Assembly: GCF_022605725.1 (NCBI RefSeq)
Contig: NC_065567.1
Coordinates: 24,965,127-25,029,126, forward strand
Direction: 5' to 3'
Source of the DNA: Anthonomus grandis grandis
Lineage: Eukaryota; Arthropoda; Insecta; Coleoptera; Curculionidae
DNA: 64,000 nt
The notes beneath the pieces are model-generated. The model saw only the letters and a list, made by a program, of their open reading frames with translations, did not search any database and had not been told where the DNA came from. The position numbers were made by a program, and so were the translations under genes. Positions 50,710 to 62,992 of the stretch are shown piece after piece (position 1 is the stretch's first letter; each line of letters starts with the position of its first letter).

Positions 50710-51689
50710 CTGAAATATTAAACAGTTATTAGAGCTATAAAATTTATATGTGAGTCACTTTAAAGAGGCTAAGCGAGGAAACACATATGGAGGGATAATT
50801 TAATGCTTCTCTTTATGCCCCCTTTTACTCCTTATGCTGAAATGGACATTTGTCATAATAAAATCTTTGCTTTGTCTTTATTTCCGTGATAAGATGACGC
50901 TTAAAGAATAATTATTTACGCATAACTTTTATGGCTTTGACGCACAGTTCGTTACACTTAAAAAATTAAGGGAATAGAAAGTTCTAAAAAAGCTGATTTT
51001 AAGGATGCAATATTATTAAGTGTGATGGTACATACAAGAAAGTGGTGGTTTATACACCAGAAGCTCCATTCGAAATTTTGCATATATTTTCTTTACTAGA
51101 TCCAGAAAGTGATTGATCCAAGCTTCACTTTTCCAGTTTTCTATTCAGTTCGGAGCACAGAGTAAATTTAATTTTTGTTATGGATAAAGTCAGGAACGAT
51201 GCGATGCGGCGCTACATCCCAAAACATCGCTGGTTTGTTTGCCTTTTTAAGACGAAGAATTCTTCTTATCTTGTCGTGGTTTAAGGGGTAAAATTACACG
51301 ATCAGATTTATTTATTTATTTATTTATGGGTTATATTTTACTTGACAGGTCCGCGGGGAAACAACTTACGAATTTTATTGACAATGATAAAGGCTTTATC
51401 GAAAAATCTGCTATATACGACTTAATTTTCCAGAACATTTACTGGTGCAATAACTTTCTGTTCCTGAATTTCTCGCAGGAGAAGTTACTAGCCAACGTAA
51501 TATATTGAACACATTATTTACTAGAAAACTTTATAGTTAAGCTTTACCTTTAATAACCTAACAACTTACATAATTCCCGATTTTGTATATAAAAAGAACG
51601 CATCTTATTAGCAAATGGATCTAATTTTATAAGCTTTTTATGAGATATGGTAATTTTCAAATAATTACGTCAAAATGATCAATTCGACT
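50710..51689. other. Intron of the DIP-like gene, unique DNA
   Basis: A (TTTA)n microsatellite lies at about 51307-51326. A 60-codon plus-strand frame at 51326-51508 has no domain. Nothing else recognised. Confidence 0.45.
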
Positions 51690-52640
51690 TGACCTGAAAA
51701 TAATCCTAAGAAGAGAAAAAATTTTTTTATTTTTAGTCAAATATATTTTAAATAGAATCCAGAATAGATCCAGAAATCATACACGATCGTTATGGAATCA
51801 TGTTTCCTGTGTACAATTGGTCAAGTCACGTCCAAAAAAGGCACTTTTGACACCCAAATCGACTTAAATGGCACTCAGAGATCCGGAAATCATAGACGAT
51901 CGCTGTGAAATAATATCTCCGGTTTGTAATTGGTCTAGTCACGTCTGAAAAATAATTTTTCCAGAAGATCCAGAATGTTACTATAAAGTGAAATGAGGTG
52001 GAAAGTCAAAAAAGGCACTTTTGACCCCTAAATCGGTATAAATGTCACTCAGAAATCCAGAAATCATAGACGATCGCTATGAAATAATGTTTATCATTTG
52101 TAATTGGTCTAGTCACGTTTAAAAAGTACTTTTTCCAGAAGATTGAGAATGTTACTATATGGTGAGATGCGGTGGAAAGTCAAAAAAGGCACTTTTTGAC
52201 CACCAAATCGGTATAAATGTCACTCGGAGATCCAGAAATCATGCACGATCACTATGAAATATTGTCTCCCGTTTGTAATTGATCTAGTCACGTCCGAAAA
52301 ACAATTTTTTCAAAAGATCCAGAATGTTACAATAAAGTGAGATGTGGTGGAAAGTCAAAAAAGGCACTTTTGACCCCCAAATCGGTATAAATGTCACTCA
52401 GAGATCCAGAAATCATGGACGATCGCTATAAAATAATATTTCTCGTCTGTAATTGGTTTAGTGATGGTAAAAAAATAATTTTTCCAGTAGATCCGGAATG
52501 TTTCTATAAGGTGAGATGCAGTAAAATGTCGAAAAGTGGATTTTTACCACATTTTTTTACATAAATCTTTATTTTAGGCCCAGGAAGCATCGACTATCGT
52601 TATGAAATCATGCTTGTTGTTTGTAAACGGAATAACTTAA
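51690..52640. repeat. ~175-bp satellite (AATCATAGACGATCGCTATG family)
   Basis: Five degenerate units carry landmarks AATCATAGACGATCGCTATG, AATTGGTCTAGTCACGTC and GTGGAAAGTCAAAAAAGGCA. The GACGAT landmark recurs near 51895, 52069, 52245 and 52418. No coding content. Confidence 0.85.
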
Positions 52641-53070
52641 TAGTTTCTAGTTCAATTTACTTACACCCCTAATAAAATACTTAAAGCCCTTTTCTATTGG
52701 TTAAATGCACTTTATTTAATAATTTAATTTTCAGTGGTTTTTCAGATATTTGACTTTAAGTGGGTGTAGGTTAGCTAGGGTCGTTTACTCCTTGGAGCGC
52801 CAATTAAATTGCAACTCAATAAGTTTCGTATGTACATACATCCTAAATAATATTTTTCAATCTATTTTCCGTTATTTAAATGTGCTATATTTAATTATTT
52901 TATCACTGATGGTTTACGAGATATTTGAGATTTAATAGGACGTTTGTTCGTTAGACAGTCAACTTAGCTTAGTAGCAAATTTCTTTCAAGTTACTAGTTC
53001 GATTTACTTACATCTCGAATAAGATTTTTATGCCCTTTTCCATTAATTAAATGAAACTTAGTAATTTTCT
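52625..53070. repeat. Short degenerate tandem repeat of ~170-180 bp
   Basis: Three diverged units share AGTTCRATTTACTTACA, then AAATGCCCTTTTCYATT-like text and GAGATATTTGAGATTT-like text (near 52650, 52800 and 53000). Period and limits are rough. Confidence 0.45.
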
Positions 53071-53218
53071 CTGGCCCTACATACAATTTTAATATAAAAA
53101 TTAGTGACTGGACCTATAATTTATTCAGATAGTTTAATGAATTAGTCTGTGTATCTATATTTTAATTTTTTGGGATTATTTAACTGAAAAAAGTCAATGG
53201 CAAATGCATGTTACTTAC

Positions 53219-53350
53219 AGTGTACTACTACTTCAAATCGTTTGCTCACTAGCGGTGGTACTCCATTCTTTGCTATGCACAGGTAAATCCCCATGTCTTG
53301 CCTTTGGACGTTAGTCAAAGTTAAAACTTCTCCATCGAAACTTTTAACAA
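53219..53350 (-). CDS. DIP/lachesin-like Ig protein, exon for second half of Ig2
   Basis: The acceptor TTTTTTTTTAG precedes 53350, and the donor CACT|GTAAGT follows 53219 (intron from 53218). The exon is 132 bases and phase 1 at both ends. It encodes VKSFDGEVLTLTNVQRQDMG then IYLCIAKNGVPPLVSKRFEV and VVH. The DMGxYLCIA-NGVPP-VSKR string is the hallmark of the second Ig domain of Dpr-interacting proteins and their lachesin relatives. These are neuronal cell-surface partners of Dpr proteins in synaptic target choice. The upstream exons (signal peptide, Ig1, start of Ig2) were not found in 53.4-64 kb and probably lie beyond the window. Which DIP paralogue this is cannot be told. Confidence 0.92.
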
Positions 53351-53579
53351 CTAAAAAAAAAAGACATTGACAAAAAAATTAGTTATAAAATTGAAATACG
53401 TACATACAAAAAAAAACATGCATTTATTTTTAATTTAGCATTTAGTTGCTTCAAAATAACCCTTTGTGGACTTAAAACTAACTGTATTTAATATGAAAAG
53501 TATAAAAAAACCCGTTTAAACATAAATTCTACAGAAAATCTGCAAATAAACACAAAATAATAGTAAAAATAATTATTCT

Positions 53580-53780
53580 TGTTCTTTTTTAATGCAATTT
53601 ATACGGAATTTTCGGCAAACTGGTTTCTGACAATAAGTACATAAATGTGAAGTCTCTCCTTTATTTTAATAGACATATCGTGCATATTTTCGTATTTCGA
53701 GTTTTTCTTCATATTCAACAACTGTTTCTGCGGGTGAATCAAGAATGCTTCCTATTAATTCTTTAATTTGGTTTTGTAGG
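53580..53780 (-). pseudogene. Possible piggyBac transposase C-terminal Cys-rich relic
   Basis: The minus strand reads ...RKYARYVY-stop-NKGETSHLCTYCQKPVCRKF then RINC. The C-x2-C-x-KPVC-x-K pattern resembles the zinc-ribbon end of piggyBac-family transposases. It has an internal stop and is short, so the assignment is weak. Confidence 0.3.
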
Positions 53781-53879
53781 GTTAGCAATTAAAATCTTTG
53801 ATATAAATGTAAAGAAACCAATTCATCTGCTAAATTTTCAATGAAATTGAAAAGTGAAATTTTAAGAAAAAAAAATATC

Positions 53880-56800
53880 TCTTTACTCTATACATGTTTC
53901 AAAAAACGCTGAAATAGGTATTCCGTTAAATTATTCTAGAAATATGTGTACTAATTTTCAAAATTTTATTTTGGCTAAATTTTGAGTTATGAGCATCTTG
54001 TGAAATTTTTAGAAAAAAATTACTGGCCTTAAAAGAAAATTATTTTTTTCGTTACTATATGTATTTTGCAAAAAACGCTAAAATAGGTATCCGGTCAAAT
54101 TATTCTAGAAATATGTGTACTAATTTTCAAAATTTTATTTTGGCTAAATTTTGAGTTATGAGCATCTTGTGAAATTTTTAGAAAAAAATTACTGGCCTTA
54201 AAAGAAAATTATTCTTTTCGTTACTATATGTATTTTGCAAAAAACGCTAAAATAGGTATCCGGTCAAATTATTCTAGAAATATGTGTAATAATTTTCAAA
54301 TTTTTATTTTGGCTAATTTTTGAGTTATGAGCCTCTTGTGAAATTTTTAGAAAAAATTACTGACCTCAAAAGAAAATTATTTTTTTCGTTACTATATGTA
54401 TTTTGCAAAAAACGCTAAAATAGGTATCCGGTCAAATTATTCTAGAAATATGTGTACTAATTTTCAAATTTTTATTTTGGCTAATTTTTGAGTTATGAGC
54501 CTCTTGTGAAATTTTTAGAAAAAATTACTGACCTCAAAAGAAAATTATTTTTTTCGTTACTATATGTATTTTGCAAAAAACGCTAAAACAGGTATCCGGT
54601 CAAATTATTCTAGAAATATGTGTACTAATTTTCAAAATTTTATTTTGGCTAATTTTTGAGTTATGAGCCTCTTGTGAAATTTTTAGAAAAAATTACTGAC
54701 CTCAAAAGAAAATTATTTTTTTCGTTACTATATGTATTTTGCAAAAAACGCTAAAATAGGTATCCAGTCAAATTATTCCAGGAATATGTGTACTAATTTT
54801 CAAAATTTTATTTTGGCTAATTTTTGAGTTATGAGCATCTTGTGAAATTTTTAGAAAAAAATTACTGGCCTTAAAAGAAAATAATTTTTTTCGTTACTAT
54901 ATGTATTTTGCAAAAAACGCTAAAATAGGTATCCGGTCAAATTATTCTAGAAATATGTGTACTAATTTTCAAATTTTTATTTTGGCTAATTTTTGAGTTA
55001 TGAGCCTCTTGTGAAATTTTTAGAAAAAATTACTGACCTCAAAAGAAAATTATTTTTTTCGTTACTATATGTATTTTGCAAAAAACGCTAAAATAGGTAT
55101 CCAGTCAAATTATTCCAGGAATATGTGTAATAATTTTCAAAATTTTATTTTGGCTAAATTTTGAGTTATGAGCATCTTGTGAAATTTTTAGAAAAAAATT
55201 AATGGCCTCAAAAGAAAATTATTTTTTTCGTTACTATATGTATTTTGCAAAAAACGCTAAAACAGGTATCCGGTCAAATTATTCTAGAAATATGTGTACC
55301 AATTTTCAAAATTTTATTTTGGCTAATTTTTGAGTTATGAGCATCTTGTGAAATTTTTAGAAAAAAATTACTGGCCTTAAAAGAAAATAATTTTTTTCGT
55401 TACTATATGTATCTTGCAAAAAACGCTAAAATAGGTATCCAGTCAAATTATTCTAGAAATATGTGTACTAATTTTCAAATTTTTATTTTGGCTAATTTTT
55501 GAGTTATGAGCCTCTTGTGAAATTTTTAGAAAAAATTACTGACCTCAAAAGAAAATTATTTTTTTCGTTATTATATGTATTTTGCAAAAAACGCTAAAAT
55601 AGGTATCCAAACAAATTATTCTAGAAATATGTGTACTAATTTTCAAATTTTTATTTTGGCTAATTTTTGAGTTATGAGCCTCTTGAAAAATTTTTAGAAA
55701 AAATTACTGACCTCAAAATAAAATTATTTTTTTCGTTACTATATGTATTTTGCAAAAAACGCTAAAATAGGTATCCAGTCAAATTATTCCAGGAATATGT
55801 GTACTAATTTTCAAAATTTTATTTTGGCTAAATTTTGAGTTATGAGCATCTTGTGAAATTTTTAGAAAAAAATTACTGGCCTTAAAAGAAAATTATTTTT
55901 TTCGTTACTATATGTATTTTGCAAAAAACGCTAAAATAGGTATCCGGTCAAATTATTCTAGAAATATGTGTACTAATTTTCAAATTTTTATTTTGGCTAA
56001 TTTTTGAGTTATGAGCATCTTGTGAAATTTTTAGAAAAAAATTACTGACCTCAAAAGAAAATTATTTTTTTCGTTACTATATGTATTTTACAAAAAACGC
56101 TAAAATAGGTATCCAGTCAAATTATTCTAGAAATATGTGTACTAATTTTCAAAATTTTATTTTGGCTAAATTTTGAGTTATGAGCATCTTGTGAAATTTT
56201 TTGAAAAAAATTACTGGCCTTAAAAGAAAATTATTTTTTTCGGTACTATATGTATTTTGCAAAAAACGCTAAAATAGGTATCCAAACAAATTATTCTAGA
56301 AATATGTGTACTAATTTTCAAATTTTTATTTTGGCTAATTTTTGAGTTATGAGCCTCTTGAAAAATTTTTAGAAAAAATTACTGACCTCAAAATAAAATT
56401 ATTTTTTTCGTTACTATATGTATTTTGCAAAAAACGCTAAAATAGGTATCCAGTCAAATTATTCCAGGAATATGTGTAAAAATTTTCAAAATTTTATTTT
56501 GGCTAAATTTTGAGTTATGAGCATCTTGTGAAATTTTTAGAAAAAAATTACTGGCCTTAAAAGAAAATTATTTTTTTCGTTACTATATGTATTTTGCAAA
56601 AAACGCTAAAATAGGTATCCGGTCAAATTATTCTAGAAATATGTGTACTAATTTTCAAATTTTTATTTTGGCTAATTTTTGAGTTATGAGCCTCTTGTGA
56701 AATTTTTAGAAAAAATTACTGACCTCAAAAGAAAATTATTTTTTTCGTTACTATATGTATTTTGCAAAAAACGCTAAAATAGGTATCCGGTCAAATTATT

Positions 56801-57500
56801 CTAGAAATCTGTGTAATAATTTTCAATTTTATTTTGGCTAAATTTTGACTTAGGGACATTTTGTGAAATATTTAGAAAAAAAATTACTTTCTTCAAAAAA
56901 AATTGTTTTTCTCATTACTTCACATATTTTTCAAAAAACGCTAAAATAGGTATTCCGTTAAATTACTCCAGGAATATGTGTATCAATTTTCAAATTTTTT
57001 TCTTTGATAATTTTTGAGTTATGGGCATTTTGTAAAATTTTTAGAAAATAATTACTTTCCTTAAAAATAAATTGTTTTTCTCATTACTTCACATATTTTC
57101 CAAAGAATGCTGAAATTTATATTCTGCCAAATTATTCCAGAAATATGTGTACTAATTTTAAAAATATTATTTTCACTAATTTTTGAGTTACAAAGAGTTT
57201 TTTCAAGAAATTTTTTGTGTAGACAAAACTCCTGTTCGTGAAATTCACAGGAAAAAAATTACCTTTTATAAAAATATTTTTTTTCTAATATTTTATAAAT
57301 TTTTTGAAAAATACTGAAATAGGTGTCCAATGAAATTATTCCAGAAATCCATGTAGAAATTTTTAAAATTTGATTCTCACTAGATTTTGAATCATGAGCA
57401 TTTTGTTCAATTTTTTAGAAAAAAATAACCTTCCTCAAAAATCATTCTTTTGACAACTACATATTCTAAAAAAAACGCTAAAACAGGGTCCATTTGAACC
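53880..57500. repeat. ~170-bp satellite array (GCAAAAAACGCTAAAATAGG family)
   Basis: About 21 monomers have landmarks GCAAAAAACGCTAAAATAGG, AAATATGTGTACTAATTTTC and TTTTGAGTTATGAGC. Spacing is 169-171 bp (for example about 54061, 54231 and 54400). Variant types alternate (GGCCTTAAAAG against GACCTCAAAAG; CCGGTC against CCAGTC or CCAAAC), which suggests local multi-monomer duplication. Units after about 56820 are clearly more diverged. It lies upstream of the Ig2 exon, probably in an intron. Confidence 0.93.
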
Positions 57501-59129
57501 ATTTAAAGAATTCATATACAAATTTTTAAAGAGCTTTTTTTGAATTTTTTCCAAAAAAAAAATCACTTATAATCACTCTTAAGAAAACGGTTAAGTAAAC
57601 CGTCATACATAAAAGTACGTTAAAGATAGTATTGACCAGTAGAGAAGTAAAAATTAAAAACGTAAAAAAAAAACTTCAGAAGTTTCTAAAACCACTAGGG
57701 TAAGGTTTTTTTGAAAAAAAAAAATTAAGTGGCTTCATTAGATTGAAAAATATTCAAAAATAACTTCGGTTGTTAAAAAATTAAAAAATGACGTGAAATT
57801 AACAAAAAAAGGCGGCAGTTTAAAAAATACACTTCTCATAACATATATAAAAATAAGAATAAATATAAAAGTATTTTTTAAAGAACAGAGTAAGCGCGCG
57901 TATGTAAAAATCGCGCGAAATCTCTCAGACACATGATCACCAGTTAAGGGTTAAATATAGGACATGTTTTTAATATATGTAAGAAAGATTAAAAAAAAAA
58001 CCTCGAATTGGTGTTTTAACGCAATTTTTAACGTTTCGAATTATATTTAATTCATCTTCAAGGCTTTACAGTCGATTGAAAGAATCGGTGTTTTTTTTCA
58101 CAATTAAAAAAAAAAACATTATATTCGAATTATATATTACCCTAAAGACATTTATGTTCAGACTAAATATAAAACATACGAAATAACCCTTATAATAAAT
58201 AAGGCTATTAAGAGCAGAAAAATATGTAATTTTCCCATTAACTTCTGCTGTAAGCAAGCCCGAATAACTCTTCTTGTGCGAAGCGGGGTATGGAACCACA
58301 ACTCATTCAATCGGAAGAATAAAGACAAATGTTTAGTTGGCTTTCAAGTGCTGTTGGATATAAATGCCAGTCGCAATGCCCTGCTCCGTTTGATGGAACG
58401 TGCAACCTCGGACCACTGCCGAACGATCGTTTCTAATAACGTTTTCTAGACGGCGGAGTTCGCCTTTGCGAACGAACGTTTTACCAAAAAAAAAATCAAC
58501 CCTTTTTACATCATTTAGTTTTGCTACATTATTGTAATATTAAAATATTTGCCTAAGAATATTAGTCCAGTAATCGGGCACCCAACATTTGTTAGTCCAT
58601 CGCTTTAAAAACAATCATTTTAATGTAATTTTCTCAGTGCAGTATTGTTTTTTTTGACGTCTTCTATTGCCAATTATATTCTGGAACTTCGTGTATATGT
58701 AGCTCTGCTTTGGCCTAGTTGAGCTGTAGTTTAGTGTAAAGGATATATGCATTAAATGAGTGATTCTTATGCAGAGTATAGGTATGGTGCATAACTTAAA
58801 TAGACACGAATGACTTTTTAATTTTTTTTTTTAATTTGAAACGAACATTTAAATAATGTTATTTATGCATAATTCAAATGGATATGAATGATGTCGCTTT
58901 ATCTAATAAATTTTCTTTAAAAATTTTTACAAAAAATGGCTTTTTAAGCCCTTTTCTTAAATTTAAGTTAACTGTATTAATTTGGATTTATTTATTAATG
59001 TTGTGCATAACTTGGATACAGACGACATTTTTTTAGGCACACTAGGCTCTTTTTTTTTACGAACAGACCATTATACAAACAAATTCATAATGTAGACAAA
59101 AAAAATAATGTAGAATTGGAAGGAAAGGT
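57501..59129. other. Mixed unique DNA, no gene recognised
   Basis: The part 58260-58480 is less AT-rich and might hold a regulatory element or an unrecognised relic. A GTGCATAACTTAAAT-like motif recurs at 58788, 58864 and 59004 and is the complement of the TTAAGTTATGCAT motif near 31.87 and 36.87 kb. This suggests ends of related elements. Confidence 0.4.
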
Positions 59130-59610
59130 GCTGCATATCAACAGTGGCTTTCGTACTGGTTGAAAATGTATAATTGTATAGATGTGTTCTGTCTTAAACA
59201 AATAATAGAAAAGCGTTTGATATACGGTATGGAGACACATTTGGTATTTATGACCTTCAAAATGCGTATGATAGTGTACATTAATGCTGTGAAAGAGTTA
59301 TATGAAGATATGATAAAGATTTACAAAAGGTAAATTCAGGACTTCGTCAAGCTTGCTGCATTGCACCTAAAGCTGAAAAAAAATGTGAGCCTATGGGTAT
59401 TCCAACTAGAGATCATAAATTTTACAGCTTGCATTTTGGAAATGACCAAGTAATACTTCAGGAAAAAATCAGGACGATATCCATTACATTTTAAAGAAAA
59501 TAGACGAAAAGTATGTAGTTATGGGAGAAGAGGAATAATAGACATACAAATCGAAAATACTGACAGCTTTATATATCTCGATATAAGCATTACAAATGCA
59601 ATACGTCAAC
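59130..59610 (+). pseudogene. Non-LTR reverse transcriptase relic (plus strand)
   Basis: In shifting frames the plus strand reads DLQNAYDSVH (equivalent of the DLEKAYDSV block), then NSGLRQACCIAP (the GLRQGC-LSP block). Next come LHFGNDQVILQ (a degraded FADDQV active-site block), ILKKIDEKY and YLDISITN-like text. This order is that of non-LTR reverse transcriptases. The catalytic motif is mutated (GND for ADD) and frames are broken, so it is dead. Confidence 0.6.
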
Positions 59611-59689
59611 TAAATTGTATACTCCCCAAGCAATACATCATATATTATTATCGTTAAATAAATTTTTACTTAACGATTTTTTAGTAAAT

Positions 59690-60480
59690 TTTTCATTTTC
59701 GTATATTTATTAACCGTATATGGTCAAAGTATATTATTAAACTGTAGAAAATACGTATATCATATAAAATTTTGTTTACAAGAGGGTGAAAAATTAAGTT
59801 TTTCAAAAATCAGAACAATTTAGTGAACAGAATTTTATCACAACCTCAAATATGTGATAAAATTCTTTTGAAAAATCACTGTTTTTCGTCCATATTATCC
59901 AGTCTCATCACGCTATTTTTAAACTAAATATTTATATTTAAAATTATTCAATTTTAAATAAACAGTGTTATTAAAATAAATATTAAATATTTAATTTATG
60001 CAAAAATTTTGTTTTTCATCAACACAACCCTTACCCCCCCACCCACCCCCAAGATTGTCCAGTGAGAAATTGTTTTGAAAAATCACCGTTTTTCGTCCAT
60101 AATATCCAAACTAATAGCACTGTTTTTATATTAAATATTTATTAATATACATATATATTATTATATTAAATTTAAATAAACAAACTCTGTTATTAGATTG
60201 AATATTAAGGACAAAACCAGCTGTTTATTGTACGTATTATTTTGGAAAACAATGATTTTTGAAAATAATTTCTTACTGGTAAGTTATGTGGGGAGGGTGG
60301 GGGGGGGGGTAAGGGTAGGGTTAATGAAAAATGTTTTTTTTTGCAGAAAATATTCGCCTGAAAAAAAAGCTTTTTAAGAAAATTATAGGTGATAAAAAAT
60401 ATTTAGTTTTTGTATCTATACTTTCTTACTTAACCTTAAGGTTTTTGAGTAAAACGTGAAAAATCCCTATTTTATTTTTT
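59690..60480 (+). repeat. C/G-tract inverted-repeat element, copy B
   Basis: This copy is uninterrupted and homologous to 6150-6326 joined to 10552-11300. It has one C-rich tract (60031-60050), a central AT-rich region with AATAAACAGTGTTATT and its relatives, and an inverted G-rich tract (60289-60319) after TTTCTTACTGGTAAGT. The shared right end includes TTTAGTTTTTGTATCTATAC and GAGTAAAACGTGAAAAA. Copy A has one extra ~212-bp internal unit. Confidence 0.7.
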
Positions 60481-60572
60481 TTATTATATATTTATTTAGA
60501 CAACTTTTCACTATCTAGGCTCAAAAATACAATTTTCAAATTAAAACTATCAGCCATATATAATAATAATAA

Positions 60573-61047
60573 GACATTTATTAGCCACCAATACAAAAAA
60601 AGCATAATTACAGAAGGTAATATGATTATATACATGGAATTGAATATTAGAATATTAAACAAAGAGAGCATATTAAAAACAATAGGTTATATAAAGAATT
60701 TAGTTAACACAAGTAAGGCAACTAAAAAGCCATGTATTCAGACTTCCAGAAAAGAAGGAAACAACTTCCTGGATTCTGTTAAGGCTTATAATAGAAGAAG
60801 TGAGAGAAAAAAAAAACAATTCTTATAGACAAACTAAAAAAAAACAGATAGGTAGGCATATACTTATGAGGGGAAAAAGCAGTAGGGGGAAAAATGGATG
60901 AAACGGAATGAAAAAAATTCTTCTTTTTTCTTCTTTTTTTTTAAACAGTTAATTTTTCAATAATAAATGTTAATAGAATATTTTACGTTGCATTCAGTTA
61001 GTTAGCATGTGCGTAGTATTTTAATAAAGAAAGGCATTCAAGAAAAA
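60573..61047 (-). other. LINE 3' untranslated region
   Basis: Non-coding, from the ORF stop to the (TTA)n tail. It ends with GGTGGCTAATAAATGTC just before the tail. The 68-codon plus-strand frame at 60622-60828 lies in this UTR and has no domain. Confidence 0.6.
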
Positions 61048-61507
61048 TTAATTTTGATTTAAAAGAAGAAGCTTGGTTTTTAATTTAAAAGTTTTTTCAG
61101 TGACAGTAAAATTAATTATTTTTAACTTATTAATCAAATTTGGTACGACATAAGAAAAGGATCGCTTAAAGAGTTCTTTGCTATGGCAAGGAATTGTTAA
61201 AAGATTTTTACGTCTTATATTAAAATTATGCACACCAGTACGATAGGTAAGCTTTTCAAGTAAGTAAGGCGGAGTTTTTGATTTAAGAATTTTGTAAGAA
61301 AAACATAAAATATGTAATATTCGTCTATTGTGCATATTTAGCCAACCTGCTTCTTTTAATTTATAAGAAATATGTTGCCGTCTTCTTATACCAAATATAA
61401 GTCTTAAGCAAGAGTTTTGAAGTTTTTGAATTCTACCTGAGTCGGAGTTATCGAGACATGGTCCATAAATTGTGTCGCAAAAATTTAACGGTGATAGTAC
61501 TAAAGCA
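61048..61507 (-). pseudogene. LINE ORF2 C-terminal region
   Basis: It continues the reverse transcriptase ORF after one frameshift: FCDTIYGPCLDNSDSGRIQK, then LQNSCLRLIFGIRRRQHISY, then FSYKILKSKTPPYLLEKLTY and RSFSYVVPNLINKLK. It stops at 61048. The RIQKLQN-x-CLRLIFG and RSFSY-x-x-P-x-L-x-N strings are conserved at the end of CR1/L2-like ORFs. Confidence 0.75.
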
Positions 61508-62575
61508 TCACAGAGCAGTTTTTTGAAACTTGAGCTTAAAAAATGTCTTTAAGGCAGAATATCCATTTTTTAGTTTAAGGGTAACATGTTCTTTGAATCT
61601 AAGTTTATAGTCCATTACTAGTCCAAGATTTTTTGCAGAGATTTTAAAACTTATTATATTGTTATTAAGGTGTACATTTAAATTATTTAAAATATTAGTT
61701 CGATGATTGTCACTACAAAAAAGAATAGCTGCTGATTTAGTGGGGTTAATCTTTAGAAGTAATTTTTGAGTTTCTATATTTAAGGTATTTAAATCTTCAT
61801 TTATATATTGATTAGCTTGGACAACATTAGTGTGATGAAATGAATAAAATAGCTGGGTGTCATCTGCATAGCAATGGTGCTTATAGTGTAAAATTTTTTT
61901 AGTAATTTCTGAAGTATAAAGAGTATAAAACAAAGGACCAAGAATGCTACCTTGGGGTATCCCAGAGGTAACATCCAGTGCATTTGATTTATTGTTATTA
62001 AGCACTACTCTTTGTTTTCGATTAAACAAGAAAAAAGACACCAATGCCAACGCAGACTGAGCAAAACCCATATATTCTAATATAGCCAGTAATATTCTGT
62101 GATTTACCATGTCAAAGGCTTTAGAAAAATCTAAGAGAACCAACACCGTAGCTTTATTTTTATCAAGTTCCTTAAAAATATCATCAGTCACTTTAGATAA
62201 AGCGGTTGCACAACTATACCCCTTACGAAACCCAGACTGGTATTTAGGAATTAAATTATTTACATTTAAATATTGAACTATTTGATACTCCATAACTTTT
62301 TCTAATATTTTTGATAGTATAGGAAGTACAGATATTGAGCGAACATCATTAAATTCAACAGGATTTTTTATTCTGGGCAAAGGAATAACATTGGCTTCTT
62401 TCCATTGATCGGGACATACGTTTATAATATGAGTGAGTGGTTTAATTATGGCAGGACAACAAAGCAAAATCAGGGTAATGTTTAATTGATCAACGGCAAA
62501 TGCTTTAGATTTAATAGATTTTAAATAATTTATTATTATATCTTGTGTCACCAAATTAAATTTAAATTCAGCCAA
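61508..62575 (-). pseudogene. LINE reverse transcriptase domain
   Basis: A 355-codon frame carries the ordered blocks of a non-LTR reverse transcriptase: WKEANVIPLPRIKNPVEFND (about residues 58-77), SVLPILSKILEKVMEYQI, GFRKGYSCATAL, LLDFSKAFDMVNHRILL (first catalytic Asp), GIPQGSILGPLFYTLYTSEI, and CYADDTQLFYSF (the catalytic Asp pair). All three catalytic aspartates are present. The frame ends at KFQKTAL by a single frameshift near 61510, after which the protein continues as CDALVLSPLNFCDTIYGPCL. CR1/Kiri/L2-like and Jockey-like elements share these blocks, so the clade is left open. Confidence 0.85.
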
Positions 62576-62992
62576 ATAATTTAACCTATGTTTTTTAAAA
62601 TACCCAACAAATTCTTCGTCAGGGTTATTATTGTTTTTGTTAATATTAGAAAAAAAATATTAAGTTTATCTACATCTTGCATAAGAGGAGGAAGTTGTAT
62701 ATTTGATTTATTAGAAATATTTAGTTTATTAAGTTCTCGCCATGTTTCTTTGTTATTACATACTCTAAATCTGTGAGCCAGGTATGCCTTTTTTCCGCCC
62801 TAATTGAACTAGTTGCAAGATTTCTGTACTGCTTATAATTTTCCCAATCCTCGCGACTTTTGGTGTTTCTAAATTTACGTAAAGCCGAGTTGCGAAGTCT
62901 TTGTATAAATCTAATATTAGGAGTAATCCAGGGGCAATATGGTCTAGTTTTACCCTTTACGTTTTTTATAGGAGCATGTAAGTTAATTAATT
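62576..62992 (-). pseudogene. LINE linker between endonuclease and reverse transcriptase
   Basis: Across two frames this reads APIKNVKGKTRPYCPWITPN, then RLRNSALRKFRNTKSREDWE and, after a shift near 62760, a KETWRELNKLN segment leading into the reverse transcriptase. The PW-x-T-x-I and basic K/R pattern is usual between these two domains. At least one frameshift is near a T run at about 62650. Confidence 0.6.

Noticed and set aside
58000..58060. Possible retroelement 3' end (GAAGATGAATTAAAT, TTCGAAACG on the minus strand)
   Set aside because: It resembles a text often seen near insect retroelement ends, but no coding remnant adjoins it.
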